Positions 16,361-24,638 of a stretch of DNA of 29,112 nt are shown piece after piece. The position numbers and the translations under genes are program-made. The stretch is from Scalindua sp964437425. Its GTDB lineage: Bacteria; Planctomycetota; Brocadiia; Brocadiales; Scalinduaceae. The notes beneath the pieces are model-generated. The model searched no databases and was not told the origin of the DNA. It saw only the letters and a program-made list of their open reading frames with translations. Location: the NCBI GenBank assembly GCA_964437425.1, contig CAYTGO010000040.1:1-29112 (forward strand), read 5' to 3'. Each line of letters opens with the position of its first letter. Positions within the stretch are counted from its first letter, which is position 1.

Positions 16361-17716
16361 TTAACTCCTCACCCTTTCATCTCTGCTCAGTTGGAGAGGT
16401 GCAGTATTCTCCTTTACAAAGCACAAGAGTACAATTCCTATAATAAAGAAAACGACAAGTGATAAAATGGCAAGGCGTGATGTCCCGGTTATTTGACGAA
16501 TAATACCGAAAACAAACGGTCCGCAAATAGCCGAAAACTTTGCAAAAACTGAGTAAAATCCGAAAAACTCAGCAGATTCATCAATGGGTATCATTGCTCC
16601 ATAAAAAGACCTGCTTATAGCTTGAGAGCCTCCAAGGACAAAACCTACCGCTATTCCGAGCATCCAGAAGTCAAGAGCGCTGCTTATAATGTATGCATAG
16701 CACAAGATTCCCAGCCAGAGTGTTAAAACTAAAATTAATATTCTTTTTGTACCAAAGATTCTGGATATTTTGCTGAATAACAGTGCTCCTCCTATTCCGA
16801 TAAACTGTACCAGCAAGAGAGTACCCAAAAGGGTTTGGTTCTTGAGTCCAAGTTCGTCCTTTCCGTAAATCGCAGCCATCCTGATAACCGTATGTATCCC
16901 GTCATTGTAGAACATGAATGCTATCAGAAAAATAACAAGATTACGATGTGTTTTGGCTTTCAAGACTGTGTGCCAGGTTCGTGAAACTCCGACTCTTAGA
17001 TATGACCATAAATTATTATTTCTTCGGCTCAGTTGATCTGAGGATTTGTTTATTTCAGGTACATGCATATATAGAAGTGTGATTATTGAGAAACCACCCC
17101 ACCAGACTCCTGAGAACAGCAAGCTTATTCTCACTGCCATTGCTTTTTCAATACCGATTTTTTTGTGAGCAAGGATCAAGATTATACAGACTAAGAATTG
17201 CAGGCCTCCTCCTAGGTAACCGTAGGCATAGCCTCTTCCCGAAACTCGATCCATCTCGCTTCTGGTGGCAATGTGAGGGAGAAAAGCGTCGTAGAAAATA
17301 TTTGCACTAATAAAGCAGGTATTGGCAAGGAAGAAAAAGATCATCGTCATCCAAACATCGCCACTCTGACTGAAAAACAGAAGTGTAGTAAAAAGACTTC
17401 CACCAAAACAGAAAGTCATTAAGAACCTTTTTTTAGATTTTGAAATATCAGCTATTGCACCAAGAACTGGAGCGGTTATAAAAACAAAGAGGGCAGTAGC
17501 GCCAGCGAGAAAAGCCCATAGTGTGGTTGCATTAGTAGGTATCTCTATATTAAGAAATCTAAAAACCCATCCATCCGCTGGAACAATAACTGTTGCAAAG
17601 TATATGGGTAATAGAGCTGCTATAACGGTTGTTGCAAATGCAGAATTTGCCCAATCGTACATACACCACGCAAATACATTTCTTTTCTGGTCACTTTTCA
17701 TAATTGCATTCAACAT
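16361..17716 (-). CDS. MFS transporter of the UMF1 (Atg22-like) family
   Basis: A 451-aa polytopic membrane protein with about 12 hydrophobic helices. The N-terminal signature 'WCMYDWANSAFATTVIAALLP' (18-37 region) is diagnostic of the UMF1/Atg22-like branch of the major facilitator superfamily. Further support is 'LGAIADISKSKKRF' (the MFS A-type loop) and 'FVLGGSQAISRSFYGAMIP', typical of the family. Eukaryotic Atg22 exports amino acids from vacuoles; substrates of bacterial members are largely unknown. A second in-frame Met at residue 6 (MKSDQ) could be the true start, since neither has a clear SD. It is convergent with the unrecognised 176-aa gene (18 bp apart) and divergent from the methyltransferase, so it is probably expressed alone. 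Confidence 0.85.
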   Translation of the reverse strand: MLNAIMKSDQKRNVFAWCMYDWANSAFATTVIAALLPIYFATVIVPADGWVFRFLNIEIPTNATTLWAFLAGATALFVFITAPVLGAIADISKSKKRFLMTFCFGGSLFTTLLFFSQSGDVWMTMIFFFLANTCFISANIFYDAFLPHIATRSEMDRVSGRGYAYGYLGGGLQFLVCIILILAHKKIGIEKAMAVRISLLFSGVWWGGFSIITLLYMHVPEINKSSDQLSRRNNNLWSYLRVGVSRTWHTVLKAKTHRNLVIFLIAFMFYNDGIHTVIRMAAIYGKDELGLKNQTLLGTLLLVQFIGIGGALLFSKISRIFGTKRILILVLTLWLGILCYAYIISSALDFWMLGIAVGFVLGGSQAISRSFYGAMIPIDESAEFFGFYSVFAKFSAICGPFVFGIIRQITGTSRLAILSLVVFFIIGIVLLCFVKENTAPLQLSRDERVRS

Positions 17717-17793
17717 CTAAACCAAAACAATAACCTCAATTTCATGGTTGAAAGTAGTCTGGGTGTTTCATATGTCTAAGAGATTATTCTTCC

Positions 17794-17822
17794 TTTACAA
17801 CCCAGAGAGAAAATAGTAAATT
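17794..17822 (+). promoter_or_regulatory. Possible sigma70 promoter for the methyltransferase gene
   Basis: -35 TTTACA (17794-17799, 5/6), 17-bp spacer, -10 TAAATT (17817-17822, 4/6), about 110 bp upstream of the ATG at 17939. A moderate match in AT-rich DNA. Confidence 0.3.
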
Positions 17823-17938
17823 CATCTTACTGAGTTATATTAGAAGTAAATAAAGTACTTCGCATCATTTGCTAGCATTATAGACTTTTCTACCTGCTTA
17901 TCATCAGAAAAAAGGTGTTTGCAGTATCAAATAATATT

Positions 17939-18697
17939 ATGAATAAGAAAAAGTATGAAAGTAAAAGTGTAGTTTCAAGTTATATTAACATGAGATTACA
18001 GAACCCTGAGGTAATGATCATTGTAAAATACAGGGAATTCATTTCTGGGAAACATGTACTTGATATTGGATGTGGTAGTGGCAGAACAACTGCAATTTTA
18101 AAGAATCTGAGTAGCGGGTATATTGGCCTTGATTATTCATTGGAAATGATAGAATCCTGCAGAAAAAGATTTGAAGGAGTTCGCTTTTTACATGGTGACG
18201 TGAGAGATATGAGTGAATTTAAAGACAATGAATTTGATTGTGTAATGTTTTCGTTTAACGGCCTGGATTCAATTAGTCATGATGACAGGCTTAAAGGACT
18301 AGGAGAAATACGGCGAGTACTAAAGCGTGATGGGCTTTTTGTTTTTTCTTCACATAATAGAAATCACCGCTATGCAATATCTCGTCCAATAATGGAACTC
18401 TCTAAAGCTCCATGTAAGCAAGTTGGCAATTTTCTAAAGTATTTAAAGTCCACGAGTAACCGCTTAAGGAATAAAAACCATCAGGTATTTAATGAACAAT
18501 ATGCAATCATAAATGATATTGCGCATAATTATGCTATGCTTACTTATTATATAGATAAAACACATCAAGTGTCTCAACTCAAAGCGATGGGTTTCGAGAC
18601 TATCGAAATGTATGATACTTTAGGTAATGTGCTAAATCTCGATAGTGAAGATAAAGACAGTGCATGGATTTATTACGTAGCGAAGAAAATCAAATAA
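17939..18697 (+). CDS. Class I SAM-dependent methyltransferase
   Basis: About 252 aa. Motif I is clear, 'HVLDIGCGSGRTTAI' (core 41-48), followed by the acidic motif II 'YIGLDYSLEMIE' and 'HGDVRDM', then 'FDCVMFSFNGLDSI' at the motif IV position. This is the Methyltransf_11/25 pattern used by many small-molecule methyltransferases. The substrate cannot be inferred. The ATG at 17939 is preferred. An in-frame GTG at 17915 would add 8 residues, but its AAAAGG sequence overlaps the codon and cannot act as its SD. Neither start has a good ribosome binding site. It is convergent with prmC but not related in function as far as can be seen. Confidence 0.8.
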   Translation: MNKKKYESKSVVSSYINMRLQNPEVMIIVKYREFISGKHVLDIGCGSGRTTAILKNLSSGYIGLDYSLEMIESCRKRFEGVRFLHGDVRDMSEFKDNEFDCVMFSFNGLDSISHDDRLKGLGEIRRVLKRDGLFVFSSHNRNHRYAISRPIMELSKAPCKQVGNFLKYLKSTSNRLRNKNHQVFNEQYAIINDIAHNYAMLTYYIDKTHQVSQLKAMGFETIEMYDTLGNVLNLDSEDKDSAWIYYVAKKIK

Positions 18698-18729
18698 TTA
18701 AACTGGGGATCCGGTATTAGACAGGGATT

Positions 18730-18753
18730 ATAAAGTAATTGATTTTGCTTTAT
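18730..18753. terminator. Weak bidirectional hairpin between convergent genes
   Basis: ATAAAGTAA and TTGCTTTAT pair over 9 positions (one G-U) with a 6-nt loop, between the methyltransferase and prmC ends. On the + strand it is followed by TGTTTTA. It is all A/T except for two positions, so its stability is low. Confidence 0.3.
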
Positions 18754-19646
18754 TGTTTTATCTTTGAAGAAATTATGCGTTCTTTCCCCTGTAGATCTTT
18801 GATTATTTCAATTTCATCATAATGCAATTCATTTTGCATGAGCTTTATTATAGAATCTGCCTGTGTTTCTCCAATTTCAATGATCAGATAACCGCCCGGC
18901 TTTATCCAGTCTGTCGCATCCTTGATTATTTGTTTGTAGATGCATAATCCGTCCTCACCACCAATCAACGCTAGGAGAGGTTCGTGATCTATAAGCTCGG
19001 GTTCCAGGTTTTTAGATTCCGATTCGCTTACGTAAGGAGGATTTGAAACAACGAAATCAACTTGTTCCTTCTTAAGGTCGATATTGAATGCATCGAAGAC
19101 GTTCCCATGCAGAAGATGGATCTTGTTAGTAACATCATGCCTTTGAACATTTTCATTTGCAACGGCGAGTGCTTCCCGTGAGATGTCGCCAGCATATATC
19201 TTAATATTACTTATGTTTTTGGCTAAAGATACGGCGATATTGCCTGAACCAGTGCCAATGTCTATAATGGTTATTCTTCTATCATGGTACGGATTATTGC
19301 CTGTTTTCTTAATAACTGTTTCTACAAGTATTTCTGTTTCAGGTCTGGGAATTAAGACTCTTTTATCTACAATAAAGTCGAGTGACATAAACTCTACTTG
19401 TTGCGTAATATATTGCAGTGGGACATGACAGGCTCTTCTATGTATTAATTCATTGTACTTGGTGAAATCGGCCTCATTAACTATATCGTTTTGATTAGTA
19501 TAGAGATTAACTTTGTCGCACGACAAGACATATGCCAAAAGTGTATCGGCATTTATTTCAGGGAATTCAATTTCAGATTTTTTTAATACCGCAATTGCTG
19601 ATTTTAGACTATTGCGTATTGTATTTCTGCCTTGTGCATCTGACAT
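18750..19646 (-). CDS. prmC: Peptide chain release factor N5-glutamine methyltransferase
   Basis: A 298-aa enzyme that methylates the GGQ glutamine of release factors. It has the helical N-terminal domain (about 5-85), the conserved 'VLIPRPETEILVE' block (98-109), SAM motif I 'IIDIGTGSGNIAVSLA' (127-142), and the catalytic/substrate motif N202-PPY-205 in 'DFVVSNPPYVSE'. The late motif 'PLLALIGGEDGL' is also typical. Length matches the family. It lies 74 bp downstream of prfA, the classical rpmE-prfA-prmC order, so enzyme and substrate are made together. Confidence 0.94.
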   Translation of the reverse strand: MSDAQGRNTIRNSLKSAIAVLKKSEIEFPEINADTLLAYVLSCDKVNLYTNQNDIVNEADFTKYNELIHRRACHVPLQYITQQVEFMSLDFIVDKRVLIPRPETEILVETVIKKTGNNPYHDRRITIIDIGTGSGNIAVSLAKNISNIKIYAGDISREALAVANENVQRHDVTNKIHLLHGNVFDAFNIDLKKEQVDFVVSNPPYVSESESKNLEPELIDHEPLLALIGGEDGLCIYKQIIKDATDWIKPGGYLIIEIGETQADSIIKLMQNELHYDEIEIIKDLQGKERIISSKIKQ

Positions 19647-19720
19647 GTTTGTGAGTTTTATGGATATGTTAAATTGGATTTAGTACTAGATTATATGACC
19701 GTGAGGACAGGGGAATGCAT

Positions 19721-20818
19721 TTAAAGGGTTTCTGCTAATTCCTTCATCTTTTCCTGTTTACCGTATTCTGTCATCGCTTCAATCAGATCGTCTATTTCGC
19801 CAAGCATTATTTTTTCCAGGTTGTATAGATTCAGATTTACTCTATGGTCTGTAACTCTGTTTTGAGGGAAGTTGTATGTGCGGATCTTTTCACTTCTGTC
19901 GCCGGAGCCGATCTGAGTTCGTCGTGTCTTATCTCGCTCGTTTTTGGTCTGTTCCTGATAAAAAGTGTAGAGACGGCTTCGAAGCACTCTCATCGCTTTT
20001 GCACGGTTTCTGTGTTGAGATTTTTCATCCATGCACTTGACAACCAAACCAGTAGGTATATGGACAATTCTTATTGCAGAGCTGGTTTTATTAACTTTCT
20101 GCCCTCCAGGTCCGGATGATCGGAATGTGTTAACAGTTATATCTTTTGGGTCAATTTTTACATCAACATCTTCTACATCAGGTAGGACCGCTACTGTTGC
20201 TGCAGAGGTATGAATCCTCCCGCTTGTTTCAGTTGATGGAACTCTCTGTACTCTGTGGGTACCGCTCTCAAAACATAACTTGCTATAAACTGACGGTCCT
20301 TCAATGGAAAAGGTTACTTCCTTGAAACCTCCTATTTCCGTAAGGCTGGAGTCCATCATTTCAATTTTCCACTTCTGCTTTTCCGCATATTTTGAATACA
20401 TCTTAAAAAGGTCTGCGGCAAAAAGTGCTGCTTCATCACCACCTGTTCCTGCACGTATTTCCATTATTGCACTTTTAGTGGCATCAGTACCTTCCGTAAA
20501 GAAACATCCTTTAACCTCTTCAAAGAGTTTAATTTCTCTCTCTTCGAGGCTGCCCAGTTCATCCCTGGCCATTTCGTATAAGTCTTTATCACCACTATTT
20601 TCAGAAATGATAGTATTTGCTTCTTCTTTTTGTCTAAGCGTTTCGTCTAATTGTATATATTTAGATACGAATTTAGACAATCTTCCGTGCTCTTTAACAT
20701 AAGAGGTATATCTGGTGTTGTCAGCAATAATCTCAGGATCAGATAAGTGTTTTTCCAGTTCACTATTACGCTCAAACATCTCCTTCAACTTCTTTAACAG
20801 TTTGTCATTAATCTGCAC
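19721..20818 (-). CDS. prfA: Peptide chain release factor 1
   Basis: A 365-aa RF1, which reads UAA/UAG and triggers peptide release. The GGQ loop is at 238-240 in 'FRSSGPGGQKVNKTSSA', and 'RAGTGGDEAALFA' (122-134) is the family block. The codon-recognition tripeptide P-x-T is P194-S195-T196 in 'HRVQRVPSTETSGRIHTSA' (PAT in E. coli), which marks RF1 rather than RF2. The start is GTG at 20818-20816, with GGAG seven bases upstream, located inside the end of rpmE. The two genes overlap by 11 bp, so translation is probably coupled. Downstream is prmC, its modifying enzyme. Confidence 0.95.
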   Translation of the reverse strand: MQINDKLLKKLKEMFERNSELEKHLSDPEIIADNTRYTSYVKEHGRLSKFVSKYIQLDETLRQKEEANTIISENSGDKDLYEMARDELGSLEEREIKLFEEVKGCFFTEGTDATKSAIMEIRAGTGGDEAALFAADLFKMYSKYAEKQKWKIEMMDSSLTEIGGFKEVTFSIEGPSVYSKLCFESGTHRVQRVPSTETSGRIHTSAATVAVLPDVEDVDVKIDPKDITVNTFRSSGPGGQKVNKTSSAIRIVHIPTGLVVKCMDEKSQHRNRAKAMRVLRSRLYTFYQEQTKNERDKTRRTQIGSGDRSEKIRTYNFPQNRVTDHRVNLNLYNLEKIMLGEIDDLIEAMTEYGKQEKMKELAETL

Positions 20819-21113
20819 TACCGGTCTCCGGTTTTTCTTCTACTGCAACAGCCTCCTGGGAATCAGATTTACTGTTTTCGGCGGTATCATCAGAACCACC
20901 TTTTGTTGAATCTTGAGTCCATTTGAATTTTTGTTTAAATCTTTCAACTCTTCCGGCGCTATCAACAAATTTCTGTTTTCCCGTGTAAAAAGGATGACAC
21001 ATAGAACATACTTCTACATGAATACTGCTTTTTGTTGACCGTGTTACAAAAGTTTCTCCACAACCACAGGTAACAGTTGTCTCCATAATTTCGGGATGAA
21101 TTGCTTTTCTCAT
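20808..21113 (-). CDS. rpmE: Ribosomal protein L31 with acidic C-terminal extension
   Basis: 101 aa, against about 65-75 for typical L31. The core (1-66) has 'MRKAIHPEI' and the four zinc-binding cysteines C16, C18, C36, C39 ('CGCGE', 'CSMCHPFYTG'), so it is the zinc-containing C+ form. Residues about 67-101 are an Asp/Glu/Ser-rich tail absent from most L31 proteins. The start has GGAG ten bases upstream. It is the first gene of rpmE-prfA-prmC, overlapping prfA by 11 bp. Confidence 0.93.
   Translation of the reverse strand: MRKAIHPEIMETTVTCGCGETFVTRSTKSSIHVEVCSMCHPFYTGKQKFVDSAGRVERFKQKFKWTQDSTKGGSDDTAENSKSDSQEAVAVEEKPETGSAD
20820..20832 (-). promoter_or_regulatory. Hairpin overlapping the prfA Shine-Dalgarno
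   Basis: On the minus strand ACCGG-AGA-CCGGT forms a 5-bp G/C-rich stem. The prfA Shine-Dalgarno GGAG occupies the end of the left arm plus the loop, so folding would partly hide it until ribosomes finish rpmE. This favours translational coupling. The codons involved (E-T-G of L31) are ordinary, so the hairpin may be incidental. Confidence 0.35.
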
Positions 21114-21525
21114 TGGTACTTGTCTCCATTAATTAAAATAATTCCAAAATTTAAAACGGCAGATTACTTAAACTGTACTATAAGTGTATATCTGCTGTGA
21201 ATTTATCGAATGTTTAACTATATCAGAGCATATACATCGTTGCAATAAAAAACATATGAAAATGTATATTCCAGCGTTAGTCATAATAATTTGTTATTCT
21301 AAACTAAATTAGATGTAATATTCAATTTTGCACTAGCTGTTTCCGCTTAATTTATATTTGACTATAGATAGTTAAACTGATATCCTGAAAGCACTTATTG
21401 AAATACTTGTTTATGATAAGTTGAAAATGGCTGATTAGGAATTGAGTGATTATTTATTATCTAAATTAAAGGTCTTGAATGAAAGCTGACAATCTTGTTA
21501 CTTTTTTGTGCACAGTGGTGTTTAT
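21114..21525. other. Divergent intergenic region between rpmE and the heptose/MBL unit
   Basis: About 410 bp, AT-rich. It holds a credible promoter toward the + strand unit (21358-21386). I saw no tRNA, no convincing ORF, and no zinc-responsive (Zur-like) palindrome that would regulate the C+ L31 gene. Confidence 0.5.
21358..21386 (+). promoter_or_regulatory. Sigma70-type promoter for the MBL-hldE-gmhA-MBL-HD-GYP unit
   Basis: -35 TTGACT (21358-21363, 5/6), 17-bp spacer, -10 TATCCT (21381-21386, 4/6). It would leave a leader of about 130 nt before the ATG at 21526. Confidence 0.45.
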
Positions 21526-22365
21526 ATGAAGGTAAAGTTCTGGGGAGTGCGAGGAAGTATACCCATATTCGGTCCTAATAACTCAAAGTATGGAGGTAAC
21601 ACGAGCTGTATTGAAGTGGATTGTGGTGACAAGACAATCATTCTAGATGCAGGAACAGGCATTATGCCATTAGGCATTGATATTATGGCTGGGGACAGTT
21701 TTAGAGAAAACAATAAGAAGCAGCTATATATATTTTTTAGCCATGTTCATTGGGACCATATTCAGGGTTTTCCATTTTTTCGACCGGCATTTGATTCTGA
21801 GTTCGAGCTAAATCTATACAGTACTTTACACAAAGACATAGATATTGAATATGCATTGCGGAGTCAGATGTCTCCTCCTTTTTTTCCTATTCAACTAAAA
21901 GACATGTCGGCAAGTATGAATTTCAATAATATCAAGAGTGATGAAAATGTTCAGATAGGCAACGTAGCCGTAGAAAGTATTTCATTAGATCATCCTGATA
22001 CATCTCTTGGATATAAAATAACTTGTGAAAACAAATCTGTAGCATATATTAGTGACCACGAACACACAGATAAATCACATCAGAGAATAGTTGACTTTTT
22101 GAAAGGCACTGATCTGGTTATATTTGATGCACACTATACTCCAGAAGAGTATTCAGGTTCAGATGGAAATGGAGGACGTAAGGGCTGGGGGCATAGTACC
22201 TGGGAGGAAGCAATTGCGTTGTGTATAGAAGCGAAGATTGATCAACTTGCCCTTACTCACCATGGTCGTGAGGATTCAGGAGTAGATAGAATCGAATTAG
22301 AGGCACAAAATGGTTTTCGTCATACCATTGCAGCATATGAGGGATTAGAGATAAACGTTAAATAA
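21526..22365 (+). CDS. MBL-fold metal-dependent hydrolase 1 (cyclic phosphodiesterase-like)
   Basis: A 279-aa metallo-beta-lactamase-fold protein that starts with the family hallmark 'MKVKFWGVRGSIP'. Metal-binding residues are H73, H75, D77, H78 in 'SHVHWDHIQGFPFF', then H156 ('SLDHPDT'), D201 ('LVIFDAHYTPEEY') and H245/H246 ('LTHHGRE'). 'GWGHSTW' (220-226) is conserved with the second copy. Relatives include PhnP-type and class II cyclic-nucleotide phosphodiesterase-like proteins, so a cyclic phosphodiester substrate is plausible but unproved. The ATG at 21526 is chosen for its match to the family start; a GTG at 21508 would add six residues. It is the first gene of a five-gene same-strand unit, 47 bp before hldE. 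Its paralogue lies at 24639-25478. Confidence 0.82.
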   Translation: MKVKFWGVRGSIPIFGPNNSKYGGNTSCIEVDCGDKTIILDAGTGIMPLGIDIMAGDSFRENNKKQLYIFFSHVHWDHIQGFPFFRPAFDSEFELNLYSTLHKDIDIEYALRSQMSPPFFPIQLKDMSASMNFNNIKSDENVQIGNVAVESISLDHPDTSLGYKITCENKSVAYISDHEHTDKSHQRIVDFLKGTDLVIFDAHYTPEEYSGSDGNGGRKGWGHSTWEEAIALCIEAKIDQLALTHHGREDSGVDRIELEAQNGFRHTIAAYEGLEINVK

Positions 22366-22412
22366 ATATTTTATTATATTGCAGGATATAGTAATAAGAG
22401 TGGAGTTAATTT

Positions 22413-23930
22413 TTGCCTGAGAAAACTGAACATACATCAAATAACCTGGTACATATTTTATCAAATAGCATCAGTCCAAATATCCTGCTAATAGGAGATT
22501 TTATGCTTGATAAGTATGTATGGGGCGAAGTCAAACGTATATCACAAGAGGCGCCAATACCGGTGCTGAATGTGACCTCTGAAGAAATAAGACCGGGCGG
22601 GGCAGGAAGTGTTGCTAATAACCTTGCATGCCTCGGGGCTAAGGTTTGTTGTTATGGGGTAATTGGCAAAGATGATGAAGGTAAACGTCTACTTGATAAT
22701 TTAGATAGTATTGGAGTGGAAACGGACGGAATTGTACAGGCTTCTGATAGACCGACAACAGTAAAGGTTAGAATGATGGGACATCTTCAATCTGCAGGAA
22801 AAGGAATTCAACAGCTTTTGAGAATTGATTATGAGAAGGTCGATGACATTGAAGAAGAAGCACAGGATGAAATTATCACAAAAATTGAAAATGGAATTCA
22901 ACATGTTGATATACTATTGATATCAGATATGAATAAAGGTGTCTTGTCCAAACGTATTTTAGAAACTGTAATTAAGTTAGGAAAAGATAACAAAGTGCCG
23001 GTGATAGTTGATCCAAGACTTTCAAATGATTATACAATATATAAGGGTGCAACTGCAATAACACCTAACAGATTTGAAACAAAATTAGCAACCGGGATTA
23101 AAATTACTGACGTTAACAGCATGAAGTCTGCTGGAAAGAAGTTGCTGGGAGAGTCTTTCTTTGAATATGTTATAATCACGGCAGATAAAGATGGAATGTT
23201 TTTATATGGCAATGATGGATCAAGTAATTTAATACCTACAGTGCCTAAAGATGTTTATGATGTCAGTGGAGCGGGTGATATGGTTTTGAGCATTTTTGGA
23301 TTTGTAGTGGGAAGTAATAATAGTTTTGAAAATGCGGCAATGATTGCAAACATTGCCGCAGGTGTAGAGGTTGGTAGAATAGGCGCTGTACCGGTTAGCA
23401 AGAGTGAGATATTAAGCGAACTAATGGGAGGTGCAAATCCCCTTTACACAAAAATTAAGGTTTTGGACGAGTTGGAGACAATATTAAATAAGCACAGGGA
23501 AAGTAACGAGAAAATTGTGTTTACTAATGGATGCTTTGATATTCTCCATATTGGCCATATAGAATATCTTAAATTTTCTAAACAACAGGGTGACGTATTG
23601 GTAATTGGGCTAAATACAGACAGCTCAGTAAGGGAGCAAAAGGGAGAACAAAGACCTTTTGTTTCAGAAGATGAAAGAGCAAGATTAATTTCTGCTCTGG
23701 AAGATGTGAATTATGTGATTCTTTTTGACGAATTAACGCCTGATAAGCTCATAAAAAGGCTGAGACCTGACGTACTCGTAAAGGGTGAAGATTGGAAAGA
23801 GAAGGGTGTCGTAGGTCGTGAATTTGTTGAGTCATATGGGGGTAAAGTGATTTTAGCTCCTTTTGTAAAAGATGCATCAACAACTGATATTGTTACAAGA
23901 ATTATAGAACGAAATAATAATCCTCGGTAG
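22413..23930 (+). CDS. hldE: Bifunctional D-glycero-beta-D-manno-heptose-7-phosphate kinase / heptose-1-phosphate adenylyltransferase
   Basis: 505 aa with both domains in the usual order. The N-terminal PfkB/ribokinase-type kinase spans about 15-335: 'LLIGDFMLDKYVWGEVKRIS', 'RPGGAGSVANNLACLG', and anion-hole/catalytic 'VSGAGDM' (G286-A-G-D289). The C-terminal nucleotidyltransferase spans about 365-500: 'VFTNGCFDILHIGH' with HxGH at 379-382, and 'VKGEDW' near 457-461. It makes ADP-heptose precursor for the LPS inner core, acting on heptose-7-phosphate from GmhA, encoded next. The start is TTG 22413 with GGAG (22402-22405) seven bases upstream; no in-frame ATG lies near the domain start. Some bacteria split these activities (HldA/HldC); here they are fused. 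The phosphatase GmhB and epimerase HldD are not in the window. Confidence 0.95.
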   Translation: MPEKTEHTSNNLVHILSNSISPNILLIGDFMLDKYVWGEVKRISQEAPIPVLNVTSEEIRPGGAGSVANNLACLGAKVCCYGVIGKDDEGKRLLDNLDSIGVETDGIVQASDRPTTVKVRMMGHLQSAGKGIQQLLRIDYEKVDDIEEEAQDEIITKIENGIQHVDILLISDMNKGVLSKRILETVIKLGKDNKVPVIVDPRLSNDYTIYKGATAITPNRFETKLATGIKITDVNSMKSAGKKLLGESFFEYVIITADKDGMFLYGNDGSSNLIPTVPKDVYDVSGAGDMVLSIFGFVVGSNNSFENAAMIANIAAGVEVGRIGAVPVSKSEILSELMGGANPLYTKIKVLDELETILNKHRESNEKIVFTNGCFDILHIGHIEYLKFSKQQGDVLVIGLNTDSSVREQKGEQRPFVSEDERARLISALEDVNYVILFDELTPDKLIKRLRPDVLVKGEDWKEKGVVGREFVESYGGKVILAPFVKDASTTDIVTRIIERNNNPR

Positions 23931-24030
23931 ATAATCTGTCATTAATGTTTATCATTTTGAAAAGTCTATTGCATTATATTAATCAAATCGAGAAATACTT
24001 TGCAAGTGTAAATTAAGTGAGATTTTATTG

Positions 24031-24600
24031 ATGAAAAACGAAATAGAATCATCTTTGAAAGAGAGTATTAGTTTAAAGACTGAACTTCTTTCCAATAGTG
24101 TTGACTCAATTATTAAAATTGCAAATATATTGGTAGAGGCATATAAAACAGGACATTCGCTGTACCTTATGGGAAATGGAGGAAGCGCTGCAGATGCACA
24201 GCATATTGCCGGAGAACTAGTTGGTCGATTTAAGAAGAACAGAAAACCATTGCCGGCGCTTGCACTAACCACTGATACATCTGTGTTGACAGCAATTGCC
24301 AATGATTTCGGGTACGATCAATGTTTTGAAAGACAGGTAGATGCATTTGTCAGGGAAGGTGACGTTGTCATTGGTTTGAGTACAAGTGGCAATTCTTTGA
24401 GCATTATAAATGCTGCTCTTGCAGCACAGAAAAAGAGCGCAAAGACTATTGCTTTTACAGGTGAAGGAGGAGGAGATATCAAAGATAATGTTGATATATG
24501 CCTTGAGATACCTTCCAAAGATACTGCACGTATTCAGGAATGTCATATAACAATAGGACATATTCTATGTTCAATAATAGAAAAAGAGTTATTCGTATAA
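24031..24600 (+). CDS. gmhA: Sedoheptulose-7-phosphate isomerase
   Basis: A 189-aa SIS-domain isomerase that converts sedoheptulose 7-phosphate to heptose 7-phosphate, the first step of ADP-heptose synthesis. Visible motifs are 'LMGNGGSAADAQHIAGELVG' (47-66), phosphate-binding 'LSTSGNS' (116-122), and the C-terminal acid/base region 'ARIQECHITIGHILC' with E170 and H177. Length matches GmhA. The ATG at 24031 directly follows an in-frame TTG (24028), which could add one residue; AAGTGAG upstream is a fair ribosome binding site. It follows hldE by 100 bp and precedes MBL hydrolase 2 by 38 bp. Confidence 0.94.
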   Translation: MKNEIESSLKESISLKTELLSNSVDSIIKIANILVEAYKTGHSLYLMGNGGSAADAQHIAGELVGRFKKNRKPLPALALTTDTSVLTAIANDFGYDQCFERQVDAFVREGDVVIGLSTSGNSLSIINAALAAQKKSAKTIAFTGEGGGDIKDNVDICLEIPSKDTARIQECHITIGHILCSIIEKELFV

Positions 24601-24638
24601 TTTTGGTCATAAATACCTTTGAGTGAAAGGGGAATCAG

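Noticed and set aside
20820..20836. ACCGG-TCT-CCGGT-TTTT read as a plus-strand terminator
   Set aside because: No plus-strand gene ends nearby; the sequence is L31 coding sequence on the other strand.
18750..21113. Possible RF2 rather than RF1 identity of the release factor
   Set aside because: The recognition tripeptide is P-S-T (P-x-T of RF1), not SPF, there is no programmed frameshift, and the rpmE-prfA-prmC context is that of RF1.
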